Positions 16,091 through 22,917 of a stretch of 63,641 nt of DNA are shown piece by piece; the first letter of the stretch is position 1, and every line of letters begins with the position of its first letter. The notes under the pieces are model-generated. The model was not told the origin of the DNA. It was given only the letters and a program-made list of their open reading frames with translations, and made no database searches. The position numbers and the translations under genes are program-made. The DNA comes from a virus. The stretch lies in IMG/VR virus record IMGVR_UViG_3300024502_000002, positions 1 to 63,641 of that record; one strand, given 5' to 3'.

Positions 16091-16333
16091 TTAACAACCC
16101 CAACGCTTGCGGGCTGCTTTGCCGCGCTCACCAGTCCATGAAGCAGAGCGGGCACAGAAACTGGCCTTTCGAGCTTTGTCGGCCTCAGTTTTAGGGTGTG
16201 GAGCTGGGGCTTTAAGATTACTGCCAGTAGCAGCGTTATACTTTGCGCGGCCCTTAGCGGTCAAACCCGCGCCCTTCGACACAGGAAGTTTCTCGCCTCG
16301 ACCGACTGATAGTGATGGGGATTTCTTTGCCAT
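16091..16333 (-). CDS. DUF6321-like small basic phage protein, 80 aa
   Basis: Contains the block GLTAKGRAKYNAATGSNLK followed by a KASFCARS...W..GERGKAARKRW-C end, which I recognise as the pattern of the phage family DUF6321. It is strongly basic, with two Cys residues near the C-terminus. The function of the family is unknown. Confidence 0.75.
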   Translation of the reverse strand: MAKKSPSLSVGRGEKLPVSKGAGLTAKGRAKYNAATGSNLKAPAPHPKTEADKARKASFCARSASWTGERGKAARKRWGC

Positions 16334-16363
16334 GAGTAAATGTGCTTTCTATTCCCGTAAACT

Positions 16364-16771
16364 TCAAGCGGAAAGACGCTGTTTCAACTGGTATTGGCGC
16401 ATCTCACTTTGATCGCAGATTCCTTGAAGCAAGTTCTGCGTGCCCTGCGAAGCCTTCTTCACCGCCTCATCAATCATGCCACAAAGGTCTTTTTCCCCTT
16501 TAAGAATGGCGCGGAAGAAAGGCTCGGGCTTTGTCTCGTCAGGCAGGATGTCGGACATCTTGGACGCCGCGATGTTGATCTTGGCGAGGCTCAACTTCTC
16601 AGTCCCAAGGCCAATCACACGCTCCACGGCGCTGTCGTAGGCCGCTTCATAATCCGGGTAAAGTTTGCCAAGGAACTTATGGTCCTCGAAAAAAGTCGGT
16701 CCTTTGATGACGTTGTGCGCCCGATGAGCAAGGAATTGAAGGGCGCGAAGCTGGGTGATGAGTGAGTCCAT
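16364..16771 (-). CDS. Dps/ferritin-like protein, 135 aa
   Basis: Residues 5-55 match the Dps start: a helix with LQFLAHRAHNVIKGPTFFEDH, then GKLYPDYEAAYDSAVERVIGLG. The spacing of H16/H19, D30/H31 and the acidic pair near 47-51 resembles ferroxidase-site residues of Dps dimers. A further helical half completes a four-helix length. Dps proteins store iron and protect DNA. The gene sits in an accessory region beside unknown small genes. It could also be a ferritin-like protein with another role. Confidence 0.6.
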   Translation of the reverse strand: MDSLITQLRALQFLAHRAHNVIKGPTFFEDHKFLGKLYPDYEAAYDSAVERVIGLGTEKLSLAKINIAASKMSDILPDETKPEPFFRAILKGEKDLCGMIDEAVKKASQGTQNLLQGICDQSEMRQYQLKQRLSA

Positions 16772-16783
16772 GAGGGAGGATAC

Positions 16784-16954
16784 TCAAGTTTGCCGGATCG
16801 CAACTCGTTCATTCACGGGCCGTGGTTCCTTTTCAGGCAGCATCGACAGTCCAGTCATCAGCCGAAAACGATTGCCGGGGTGAATCTGCTGGAAACTACG
16901 ACGCTCCTCGCGGCGTTCCGACTCGGATTTAGGGGTGGCAAGTTGGTGGTTCAT
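16784..16954 (-). CDS. Short basic hypothetical protein, 56 aa
   Basis: Starts at 16954 in an ATGA overlap with the stop of the zinc-module gene and ends in TGA at 16784-16786. The protein is rich in Arg, Glu and Gln (ESERREERRSFQQ) with no known family. The tight coupling and the filled gap support it as a real gene. Confidence 0.6.
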   Translation of the reverse strand: MNHQLATPKSESERREERRSFQQIHPGNRFRLMTGLSMLPEKEPRPVNERVAIRQT

Positions 16955-17169
16955 TTCTTCTTCGGTTTAACCCCTCGCTTCACCAGACCGCATTTCCCGC
17001 ACGACTTCTTTTCGCCACGGGTGAGGTGTTGGTAGTAAGCCTCGGTTTCCTTGCCGCAGTCGCAGCGACAAAGCCATTTGGAGTTTGAGTGTTCATTGCG
17101 TTCAAGGAAGCTGACTACTTTCAGACGGCCAAAGCGACGGTTTACGAGGTTTTTGGGAGGGTATGCCAT
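16951..17169 (-). CDS. Stand-alone zinc-module protein, 72 aa
   Basis: Carries NRRFGRLKVVSFLERNE, then WLCRCDCGKETEAY, then LTRGEKKSCGKCG: four cysteines in C-C-C...C-C layout after a short beta strand. The same module occurs alone at 22202-22414 and as the N-terminal part of larger proteins at 23687-24187 and 41251-41943. Probably a nucleic-acid-binding zinc domain. Confidence 0.75.
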   Translation of the reverse strand: MAYPPKNLVNRRFGRLKVVSFLERNEHSNSKWLCRCDCGKETEAYYQHLTRGEKKSCGKCGLVKRGVKPKKK

Positions 17170-17177
17170 TTAGGCGA

Positions 17178-17205
17178 TACTTACGGTAATTTGAGGGGAT
17201 GGCAA
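17178..17205 (-). promoter_or_regulatory. Promoter, TTGCCA-N16-TAAGTA
   Basis: On the minus strand TTGCCA (17205-17200) and TAAGTA (17183-17178) are 16 bases apart, eight bases before the ATG at 17169. The spacer and -10 (TTACCGTAAGTAT) resemble the CGTAAGGTT promoters. Confidence 0.5.
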
Positions 17206-17221
17206 GAAGAGAACCGTGTCG

Positions 17222-17965
17222 CTACTCCGAACGCTGCGCGTCGGAGAGCTGGGTGTTATGCAGAACGGAAAGAACAGCCCGCCCAAGGTATTCGGTGTAA
17301 GCGGGCGGGATGCACTCTTTCAGCCCCTCGCATGTCATCCAGTCGATGCCGTAGGCGAGCGGGGCGTTTTTCACGCTCTTCGGTTTCATCCCGAGGGCGA
17401 AGCGTTTGGCGCGGCTCGCCTTGCTGGCGGTCGTCACCAGAAGCGGGATTTGCGAGTGGTCGCAGGCGCACGGTGCCGCAATCGGAAAGCTCGTCTCGAA
17501 ATAGCGGTGCCTTTGCGTCCGCAGCCCGAACATCGAGCCGCAGAGCATCACAGGGTTTTCCAGTTCGTGCCGCGCCCCAGCTACGTTCTCGATGATGTAG
17601 GGCTTGCCCAGTTCGCGGAGCATCGCCCGCAGTTGCGGAATCAGCTTCGGATAGTTGGCGCGGTGAGCTTCCGGCGTCAGGTGAGAGTAGCCCTGGCACG
17701 GTGGCGAGGCGTGGATTGCGTCGTATTCGTGGCCATGATCGCGCAGGTATTCTAGGGCATCGGCCAGTATGAAGCGGTGTGGGTTGCGCGGTTGCGGTTC
17801 GATGTCCACGCCTGTTATATCGAAGCCCGCCCGAGCGTATCCGGCCCCCGCGCCGCCTTCGCAGCAGAAAAGGTCGAGCAAACGGAAAGACGGAGCATAA
17901 CAAGTCGCCAGAGGCAACGAGCCGCAGCCGTCCGTTTTCGATGGGTTCTCAGCGAGATTTATCAT
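17222..17965 (-). CDS. DNA (cytosine-5) methyltransferase, 247 aa
   Basis: Motif I (LLDLFCCEGGAGAGYARAG, residues 29-47), motif IV with the catalytic Cys (ASPPCQGYS, C90), motif VI (ENVAGA, 126-131) and motif VIII (QRHRYFE, 151-157) are all present. It ends in the G..ECIPPAYTEYLG pattern typical of compact phage enzymes. The target-recognition region is very short. It transfers a methyl group from S-adenosylmethionine to carbon 5 of cytosine, probably to hide phage DNA from restriction. No partner nuclease is seen. Confidence 0.9.
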   Translation of the reverse strand: MINLAENPSKTDGCGSLPLATCYAPSFRLLDLFCCEGGAGAGYARAGFDITGVDIEPQPRNPHRFILADALEYLRDHGHEYDAIHASPPCQGYSHLTPEAHRANYPKLIPQLRAMLRELGKPYIIENVAGARHELENPVMLCGSMFGLRTQRHRYFETSFPIAAPCACDHSQIPLLVTTASKASRAKRFALGMKPKSVKNAPLAYGIDWMTCEGLKECIPPAYTEYLGRAVLSVLHNTQLSDAQRSE

Positions 17966-18007
17966 GGTTAGTATTCTGTGCGGCTCGCGCCTCAGCTTGG
18001 GTGTTCA

Positions 18008-18075
18008 GGGCACTCACGAAAGTCTTTCGGCCTGCGTGAGTGCCCGTCACAGTGCGTTCACAGTGCGTTCACAGT
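18008..18075 (-). repeat. Strong hairpin and 11-base tandem repeats
   Basis: An 11-pair stem (GGGCACTCACG 18008-18018 with CGTGAGTGCCC 18035-18045) is followed by 2.6 copies of the 11-mer TCACAGTGCGT (18047-18075), the last of which includes the stop codon of the gene at 18069. The stem could end or protect the upstream message, but no T-run follows, so it is not a typical terminator. It lies upstream of the methyltransferase start. Confidence 0.6.
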
Positions 18076-18467
18076 TTCAGGCCGTCGGCGGTGGGTTCGA
18101 TCTTCGTGTTGCTCGGGTCTTTGGAGTTCGGATACGGGTTTTCCTGTGCTCCTGGGTTTTCTTCGTTGATGGCTTTTAGGTCCATCCCGAGCCACATCAC
18201 TGCCTCTTGCAGCTTAGTGACGCAGATGGAGCGTTCACGGCTTGCACGAGGGTTATCATCAGACGTGAGCCTTTCGCGCTTCGTGTCAGATGCGAGTTTG
18301 AGGCGTTGGATGATGGCGTCGATGTCGCGGCGCAGTTCTTTGTCTTGGATGATGGCGGTTTCGATTGCTGTCATGTTGTCGTTTGCGTTTTGGTTTTTAC
18401 TTCGGCAGCCTGGGGTGCCGTGCCCTGAACCATCGGCTGATGCCAACGGCTCGAAAGTATCTGTCAT
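18069..18467 (-). CDS. Acb2/Tad1 hairpin-domain protein (candidate signal-nucleotide sponge)
   Basis: The core ASRERSICVTKLQEAVMWLG (about residues 79-98) on two helices, and the tail NPYPNSKDPSNTKIEPTADG, match the pattern I associate with the Acb2/Tad1 hairpin family. Members bind cyclic di-/trinucleotides or gcADPR and so disarm CBASS or Thoeris defence. I infer the same role. The start at 18467 is in an ATGA overlap with the upstream repressor-like gene; a shorter start at 18374 is possible. Neighbours are a cytosine methyltransferase and a Cro/XRE-like protein, consistent with a defence-evasion and regulation block. Confidence 0.65.
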   Translation of the reverse strand: MTDTFEPLASADGSGHGTPGCRSKNQNANDNMTAIETAIIQDKELRRDIDAIIQRLKLASDTKRERLTSDDNPRASRERSICVTKLQEAVMWLGMDLKAINEENPGAQENPYPNSKDPSNTKIEPTADGLKL

Positions 18468-18778
18468 GTAAGCGGAGGTCTATCGCTCGCCGTCGGCATA
18501 GCCGGGTCGTTCAACCTCGCATCCACCTTTTCCAAGTAGCACTCCTTCATCGGATACTTGCCCTGAAGAATGCGGAAGATGAACTGGGGTTGAAAACCAA
18601 TCACCTTGGCGAGGTGGCTTTTTGACCAGCCTTGGCGCATGCGGAGCTGTTCAATGGCGTTGATGCGCGTTTGATTGGCTTTTTTTAGCAGTTCGGCAGC
18701 TTGGCTCTCAAGATTGGAGGCGCAAACAAACTCAGTGTGAATGAACGGGTGTTGGGACTGGATGTTGGGGAGGTTCAT
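18464..18778 (-). CDS. XRE/Cro-type helix-turn-helix regulator, 104 aa
   Basis: Residues 43-75 contain a five-helix XRE-like pattern (LRMRQGWSKSHLAKVIGFQPQFIFRILQG). The N-terminal 40 residues are probably for oligomerisation. The gene may repress a local promoter. No integrase accompanies it, so it does not by itself imply lysogeny. Confidence 0.75.
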   Translation of the reverse strand: MNLPNIQSQHPFIHTEFVCASNLESQAAELLKKANQTRINAIEQLRMRQGWSKSHLAKVIGFQPQFIFRILQGKYPMKECYLEKVDARLNDPAMPTASDRPPLT

Positions 18779-18790
18779 ATTGTGTTGCGA

Positions 18791-19516
18791 TTAACTATAT
18801 GGTGGTAAATCAGCTTGGTCAAGAACCCATCTAGGACTTTTTAGAATCATTTCGTTGTCACCTTCCAACAAGAAGCGGTCCCTGTGTCTTCCAAGAAAGA
18901 CTCTTTTCCTTTTGGCTAAAACGTCGATAATTTCATCGTCTATAAGAGATGAGTTATATTCAGCTACAGCATGTATGAAAATTTCATCAATAGATGCCTG
19001 AAGAGCAAGCAATCTACGGTCCGATATAATCTTGTCCAAAACCACATCGGCATTATCTACACTTTTATGAATCTCCCAAAAAATATCAATAAATCCCTTC
19101 ATCGCTTTTTCAGACCTTGATGCCAAGGTTGCCATCAAAGTATCGAATGAACGCTTCTTCTTACCCCTTTTGCCTTTGCATAGACCCCTAGCGTGAGCGT
19201 CCTTAATGTTTTGAACATTGGTTCCTAATTCAAGATGGTCTGGATTTGTGCAGACCTTATTGTCGCAGCGGTGCATTACGACCATACCATTAGGTATGTC
19301 TCCTTTATGGATCATATAGGACAACCTGTGGGCCAATACGTTTCTATTCTCCACCTTGAGTGTGCCATACCCATTTACCAACGACCCCTTCCAGCCCCAG
19401 CATTGACCTAATCCGGCATAATGATGATTAGACTGATCTGGCATGACGCCAGAGTCCCTATCAAGGTTGTAAAAATACAATTCACTACCATGCTCGATGA
19501 TTTTGTTTTTATCCAT
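18791..19516 (-). CDS. HNH homing endonuclease, 241 aa
   Basis: Shows the pattern CWGWKGSLVNGYGTLKV, then LAHRLSYMIHKGDIPNG, VMHRCDNKVCTNPDHLELGT and N..DAHARG, the classic freestanding phage HNH endonuclease with H-N-H residues in the MHRCD...CTNPDHL segment. The C-terminal ~110 residues are helical and carry no known motif. A/T content is higher than in neighbours, a sign of recent transfer. The start overlaps the end of the next upstream gene. Confidence 0.85.
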   Translation of the reverse strand: MDKNKIIEHGSELYFYNLDRDSGVMPDQSNHHYAGLGQCWGWKGSLVNGYGTLKVENRNVLAHRLSYMIHKGDIPNGMVVMHRCDNKVCTNPDHLELGTNVQNIKDAHARGLCKGKRGKKKRSFDTLMATLASRSEKAMKGFIDIFWEIHKSVDNADVVLDKIISDRRLLALQASIDEIFIHAVAEYNSSLIDDEIIDVLAKRKRVFLGRHRDRFLLEGDNEMILKSPRWVLDQADLPPYS

Positions 19517-19703
19517 TGTGGTATTTTTGGTTAAATTTGATCCGCATTCCGCTCATCCACGCTTTCCATTCAATTCTGTCTCGTTCCCACTCCTCCTCGG
19601 CGATTTGATTGATGATTCGATTCCGCCTCAATTCATCCACAACGCCATTCAAAAGCCTTTCAGCCTTTTCCTTGGCTTTTGGTCTGAAATAGTCCGGTAT
19701 CAT
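19509..19703 (-). CDS. Small charged helical protein, 64 aa
   Basis: Helical and rich in Arg/Glu/Trp (KAKEKAERLLNGVVDELRRN, EEEWERDRIEWKAW). It overlaps the gene upstream by four bases and the HNH gene downstream by eight. It may be the original next gene of the replication-associated protein at 19700, with the HNH gene inserted after it. Function unknown. Confidence 0.6.
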   Translation of the reverse strand: MIPDYFRPKAKEKAERLLNGVVDELRRNRIINQIAEEEWERDRIEWKAWMSGMRIKFNQKYHNG

Positions 19704-20371
19704 TTAAAAATGGAGGTAAAGTGGGGTGAGCGGTATCCGGCAATCGCCGCCGACCTTAGTTTGGAAGCAACCTCTTGTGGAGTTTGAGTGGTCAAAGCAG
19801 CCTCAGTGTCTTGAAATAGCGCCTTGACCATCGCAGCGGAAAATCGAACTCGATCTTGTTTTCTCTTTGGCTCAGTCGCCTTTGCGTATCGGACGTTGAT
19901 AAAATTGATTAAGCCTTCTTCGACATCTGGACCGAAATGAGCAGGTATGGGCAACGTCATTGCATCATCTGCCTCGTTTTTGTATGATTCTTGCCATGTC
20001 AGGCCGTTTTTACGATCCTCACGATACCGTTTCATGTAGTCTCGCATGTATTTGTTCTTCTGCTCAGGCGTGCGAATGTCTCGATACTTGAAGTAATTCA
20101 GCAGCTTGAAGCCACCACTAACTCTCTCAATTCTGCGACCGTCGTAATCTGGCGTTCTGGATTTAGGGTCTGGTGAGGTAAAGGCTCGGATGGCGTCATC
20201 GGCCTCCTCTTTTGTGATATTTGCCACCCGATAGAGAGAGGCTTCCGTAACCGGACTGATTCCATCAGTTCCGCAAGTAACCATGAGGGCGGTCCAAGCG
20301 ATACGGTGATGATACGGACCCTCCCAAACTGAAGATGAAACTAGCTCGCAATGAGCTTTGATGAACGACAT
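19700..20371 (-). CDS. Phage replication-associated winged-helix protein, 223 aa
   Basis: The N-terminal 120 residues show a pattern common to phage proteins near replication genes: HRIAWTALMVTCGTDGISP, SLYRVANITKEEADDAIRAF, SPDPKSRTPDYDGRRIE, GGFKLLNYFKYRD. This reads as a winged helix followed by a conserved beta part. The C-terminal 80 residues are helical. Perhaps a replisome-organiser or regulator. Its own promoter lies just upstream, with an inverted repeat in the spacer. Confidence 0.7.
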   Translation of the reverse strand: MSFIKAHCELVSSSVWEGPYHHRIAWTALMVTCGTDGISPVTEASLYRVANITKEEADDAIRAFTSPDPKSRTPDYDGRRIERVSGGFKLLNYFKYRDIRTPEQKNKYMRDYMKRYREDRKNGLTWQESYKNEADDAMTLPIPAHFGPDVEEGLINFINVRYAKATEPKRKQDRVRFSAAMVKALFQDTEAALTTQTPQEVASKLRSAAIAGYRSPHFTSIFK

Positions 20372-20376
20372 TTCAT

Positions 20377-20405
20377 CATGTAGCGTTAATTGTGTTAATC
20401 GTCAA
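20377..20405 (-). promoter_or_regulatory. Promoter with possible operator, TTGACG-N17-TACATG
   Basis: On the minus strand TTGACG (20405-20400) and TACATG (20382-20377) are 17 bases apart, five bases before the ATG at 20371. The spacer holds TTAACACAATTAA, a near-palindrome that could be a repressor site. Confidence 0.55.
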
Positions 20406-20430
20406 CTGTATTTTACAAATAAATCAGTGA

Positions 20431-20457
20431 ACCCCTAGCTTGGTGAAAACTAGGGGT
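20431..20457 (-). terminator. Hairpin terminator between 20556 and 20371 genes
   Basis: ACCCCTAG (20431-20438) pairs with CTAGGGGT (20450-20457) around an 11-base loop, and the minus-strand side leads into an A/T-rich run (TCACTGATTTATTTG). It would end transcription of the gene at 20556-21215. Upstream lies a diverged inverted repeat, TTAACGCGTGTAAA (20482-20495) and TTTACACGTTAA (20543-20554). Confidence 0.6.
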
Positions 20458-20555
20458 CCTCATCTTATATATTATGTTAGATTAACGCGTGTAAATCCTT
20501 GGCCATCAAGGAAATACCCCATGTTTTTGACTAACTTTGACTTTTACACGTTAAG

Positions 20556-21215
20556 CTACGAAAAGTCCTCCCCATACTCCAGCTTCAGGATCAGCCTCAA
20601 CTCATGCATGGCCTTGCGGATGTCCTCGGCCTTGTTCTTCGCTCGGTGACGGCAGACGCGCTTTACTACACAGCCCTCCAGAAACGACAGCTTGTTGGCA
20701 TGGATGAACTCGACCGGCTGGATGGCGAGGCCCTTGTAGTGGTCGCCGCCTTCTTGTTGGGAGAGTGGGTTGCAGGACTCGATGGCCTCAACGTGCAGTT
20801 TTTGATGAACTTTGGCGTCATCGGCTTTGATGGCGAACCAGACATCTTCGGGTGTAAATGCACTCAATTTTTTAGCAGTGGATACATACCACTCGGAACA
20901 AGTAGCAGGCCAAGACATATAGTTATTTGGCAACTCCTCCGGCATCTCGCTCCGATGCCTCAAAACGTAGCCCTTGGGAGGCTGCGGTCCTACTTCGGGA
21001 ATGACGGACTCAGGTTTTGTTTCCGGGATGGCGTAGAGGGATTTTACCTCAAAGCCATAAAGCTGACCGCCAATGCGACCGGAAGGAACCCATTCAGGCT
21101 CATCCTCAAGACATTGCGAAGACGACCAGATTAGCGCCCCTTCCGGCACGCAGTCCTTGATGTCCTCTCCTTTGACGAGCTTGTATCCTGCGGGTGGTGT
21201 GGGTGTGTTGCTCAT
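20556..21215 (-). CDS. Two-part protein with a DUF3310 C-terminus, 219 aa
   Basis: Residues 145-215 match DUF3310 (GGDHYKGLAIQPVEFIHANK, then CVVKRVCRHRAKNKAEDIRKA), a phage domain sometimes called a nucleotide-kinase-like protein. The first 130 residues contain two repeats of a module starting PP.GY.L with an aspartate- and tryptophan-rich body. The two parts appear fused. The biochemical role is unknown. Confidence 0.75.
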   Translation of the reverse strand: MSNTPTPPAGYKLVKGEDIKDCVPEGALIWSSSQCLEDEPEWVPSGRIGGQLYGFEVKSLYAIPETKPESVIPEVGPQPPKGYVLRHRSEMPEELPNNYMSWPATCSEWYVSTAKKLSAFTPEDVWFAIKADDAKVHQKLHVEAIESCNPLSQQEGGDHYKGLAIQPVEFIHANKLSFLEGCVVKRVCRHRAKNKAEDIRKAMHELRLILKLEYGEDFS

Positions 21216-21478
21216 GGCTTAATCCGGTAAATGTTGCGTTTTGCTCCGTGGAATCCCTCTGATCCTTTCTCAACAGTGAGAAATCCAGCCCCAACAAGGG
21301 CTTTGAGGGTGTTGTTTGCCGTCTCCCGTGAGAGCTTCAGCCTGTCTGCCACGTCGTAAATGGTGGCTTGGCCCATTTCGGCAATCACTGCCAAGGCAGC
21401 GACTGTTGATGCGGAGCGGATGTTGTTCTCCATTGCGAAGAACAGGTCAATGATGGTCGTGGTCTGGATGTGTGTCAT
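21212..21478 (-). CDS. MarR/winged-helix regulator, 88 aa
   Basis: The start at 21478 (MTHIQTT) is chosen. Residues 25-80 form a winged helix (LAVIAEMGQATIYDVADRLK, SRETANNTLKALVGAGFL, then a YRI strand). The start lies inside the end of the small lipoprotein gene, and the stop overlaps the DUF3310 gene start. Likely a local transcription regulator. Confidence 0.75.
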   Translation of the reverse strand: MTHIQTTTIIDLFFAMENNIRSASTVAALAVIAEMGQATIYDVADRLKLSRETANNTLKALVGAGFLTVEKGSEGFHGAKRNIYRIKP

Positions 21479-21596
21479 GGGGCTTAAAAGGATTCTCAGG
21501 CACGACAAACCACAGGTCGAGGTAGTCGCGGAAGGTCGGTCGCTCCCTACTCTGGCATGAGGCCAGCAAGAGGCAGAGGGCTAGGAGTGGTTTCAT
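21447..21596 (-). CDS. Small lipoprotein, 49 aa
   Basis: MKPLLALCLLLASCQSRE gives a lipoprotein signal with Cys14 as the lipid-anchor site. The rest is short and ends in His/Asp-rich residues (HDTHPDHDHH) that could bind metal. It is coupled by ATGA to the gene upstream. A superinfection-exclusion or spanin-like role is possible but unproved. Confidence 0.65.
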   Translation of the reverse strand: MKPLLALCLLLASCQSRERPTFRDYLDLWFVVPENPFKPHDTHPDHDHH

Positions 21597-21790
21597 CGCT
21601 TGAGTTGCTGAAGAAGGTCGTAGCAGGCGGCTTCGTAGGAGGGGCCTTTGCCAGCATGAAGCAAATCCATGCCAAGCGGGTCTTTGTAGATTTCCGCATA
21701 CCAGCGACGGCATAACTGGTCTTTGAAGACAACCAATGCGTAATCGGAGTCATCAACTAATTGAAGAAGGGATGCGTGGGCTGAGTTCAT
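21593..21790 (-). CDS. Hypothetical protein, 65 aa
   Basis: A soluble acidic protein (LQLVDDSDYALVVFKDQLC, AACYDLLQQLKR) whose ends overlap both neighbours by ATGA. No family recognised; the operon context supports it as real. Confidence 0.6.
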   Translation of the reverse strand: MNSAHASLLQLVDDSDYALVVFKDQLCRRWYAEIYKDPLGMDLLHAGKGPSYEAACYDLLQQLKR

Positions 21791-22164
21791 TTGAGGAAGG
21801 GTTGGAGTTTGGCGAGGGCATGATGGGCGTCGTCCATTGTTTCACATTCTAAGTCTAGATTGCAAACTGACACGCCGAGCATGTATTTTAGACATCCATC
21901 AAGAGCTGCATGCGCCTCCCGGATCGCCTCGCGCATGGCGGCAATCTCCTTCGCCGGATCAGCCATTTTGGAGCAGGCGTTGACGCAGGCAATGATTCGC
22001 CCTGCTTTAGCCCATGCAACAGAACTATCCTCACCAACAAGCTCATGGATGTCGGCAAAGTAAGCTCCTTTGCCATCAAACAGGCTTGTGGAAAAATGGC
22101 CTTCTTGAATAGTCCACGGCTCGCCGTAGTCGGATGTTGAGGTATTCATATCGTGGTGTGTCAT
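21787..22164 (-). CDS. Conserved phage hypothetical protein, 125 aa
   Basis: Contains WTIQEGHFSTSLFDGKG, then AGRIIACVNACSKMADPAKEI and a helical end, a pattern shared with phage proteins that have a GPW/ARLIAAAP-type body. A shorter relative, without this Cys pair, is at 26597-26875. Two starts are possible (22164 or 22149); the first is closer to the promoter's predicted transcription start. Confidence 0.7.
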   Translation of the reverse strand: MTHHDMNTSTSDYGEPWTIQEGHFSTSLFDGKGAYFADIHELVGEDSSVAWAKAGRIIACVNACSKMADPAKEIAAMREAIREAHAALDGCLKYMLGVSVCNLDLECETMDDAHHALAKLQPFLK

Positions 22165-22176
22165 ATCGAGGTGGTA

Positions 22177-22205
22177 ACGCTACTCGCTTAATTGATAAGA
22201 TTCAA
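22177..22205 (-). promoter_or_regulatory. Promoter, TTGAAT-N17-TAGCGT
   Basis: On the minus strand TTGAAT (22205-22200) and TAGCGT (22182-22177) are 17 bases apart, 12 bases before the ATG at 22164. The spacer starts with CTTATCA; an ATCTTATCA element also lies at the -35 end of two other promoters (near 23674 and 24226). Confidence 0.6.
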
Positions 22206-22414
22206 GTGGAAGGAGGTTCTTTTTTCTTCCGTGGCATGCACCCACAGGAGCGAACATGTCCTCGCGTGAGGTTCTGGTAGTAGGCTGAAATCTTCGTGCC
22301 GCATTTACACTCGCAGGTCCATCGGGAGTTGCCGAATCGGTTGCGGCTTTCGTAGGCGATGACGGTCAGAAGGCCGAAGGTCTGCTTGAGAAGGGATTTG
22401 GAGGCGCGGCCCAT
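22202..22414 (-). CDS. Stand-alone zinc-module protein, 70 aa
   Basis: LLKQTFGLLTVIAYESRN, then WTCECKCGTKISAYYQNL and HVRSCGCMPRKKK: the same Cys pattern as at 16951-17169, with a basic tail. It ends immediately before the promoter of the next gene. Probably a small DNA- or RNA-binding protein. Confidence 0.75.
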   Translation of the reverse strand: MGRASKSLLKQTFGLLTVIAYESRNRFGNSRWTCECKCGTKISAYYQNLTRGHVRSCGCMPRKKKEPPST

Positions 22415-22419
22415 TTGGT

Positions 22420-22917
22420 TTAGTCCTTCACAAGTTGACGCGCCTGTTCCACCTGTTCCTCGGTGATGTGGCCTGCCGCGATGAGGATGGCGAGGATGCG
22501 GTCGGTGGTGGGAGATTCGGTCTTCATGGGGGCGGATTCGTGGGGGCGGTAGAAGAGGATGTCGAGATCACCTCTGGTAGTTACTTTCCATTCTGGAGAA
22601 AGTTGACTAGAAAAAACCAATCCATTTCGACACACAATATCCACATTCACTTCGTCCCCCACAGGCGCAGGATCACCCGGCTTGTGAGCATGCCAAGGCT
22701 GGCCATTGCCGGGTAGGTCGGGGGTGATGTAGGTGAAAAGTAGGCAATCAGCCATTAGTTTTATGGAGTCAGAAAACGATGCTTGGCTGCATTTAACTCT
22801 CCCTTCATTCCACACTCGGACTGGAATCATCTTTCCATACTCCTCATTACATACCATCCTCCAGCCAGCGGGGATTTTATCGAGAGGGGCGTTTTCGGGG
22901 TTTGCGGGTGTTTTCAT
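22420..22917 (-). CDS. Hypothetical protein with W...PGDPAPV...D[IL]YR module, 165 aa
   Basis: Starts at 22917 (MKTPANPEN) in an ATGA overlap with the gene upstream. Residues 80-130 contain WHAHKPGDPAPVGDEVNVDI, an NGLVF strand, and DLDILFYRP, resembling the WIEWHGGECPL...DDIYKAYR module of the protein at 38211-38741. The C-terminus is helical. The module appears to be a small beta domain seen in phage accessory proteins; the ligand is unknown. Confidence 0.6.
   Translation of the reverse strand: MKTPANPENAPLDKIPAGWRMVCNEEYGKMIPVRVWNEGRVKCSQASFSDSIKLMADCLLFTYITPDLPGNGQPWHAHKPGDPAPVGDEVNVDIVCRNGLVFSSQLSPEWKVTTRGDLDILFYRPHESAPMKTESPTTDRILAILIAAGHITEEQVEQARQLVKD

Noticed and set aside
18464-18778. 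Lysogeny repressor
   Set aside because: A Cro/XRE fold alone does not show lysogeny; no integrase, attachment site or paired divergent repressor region is visible.
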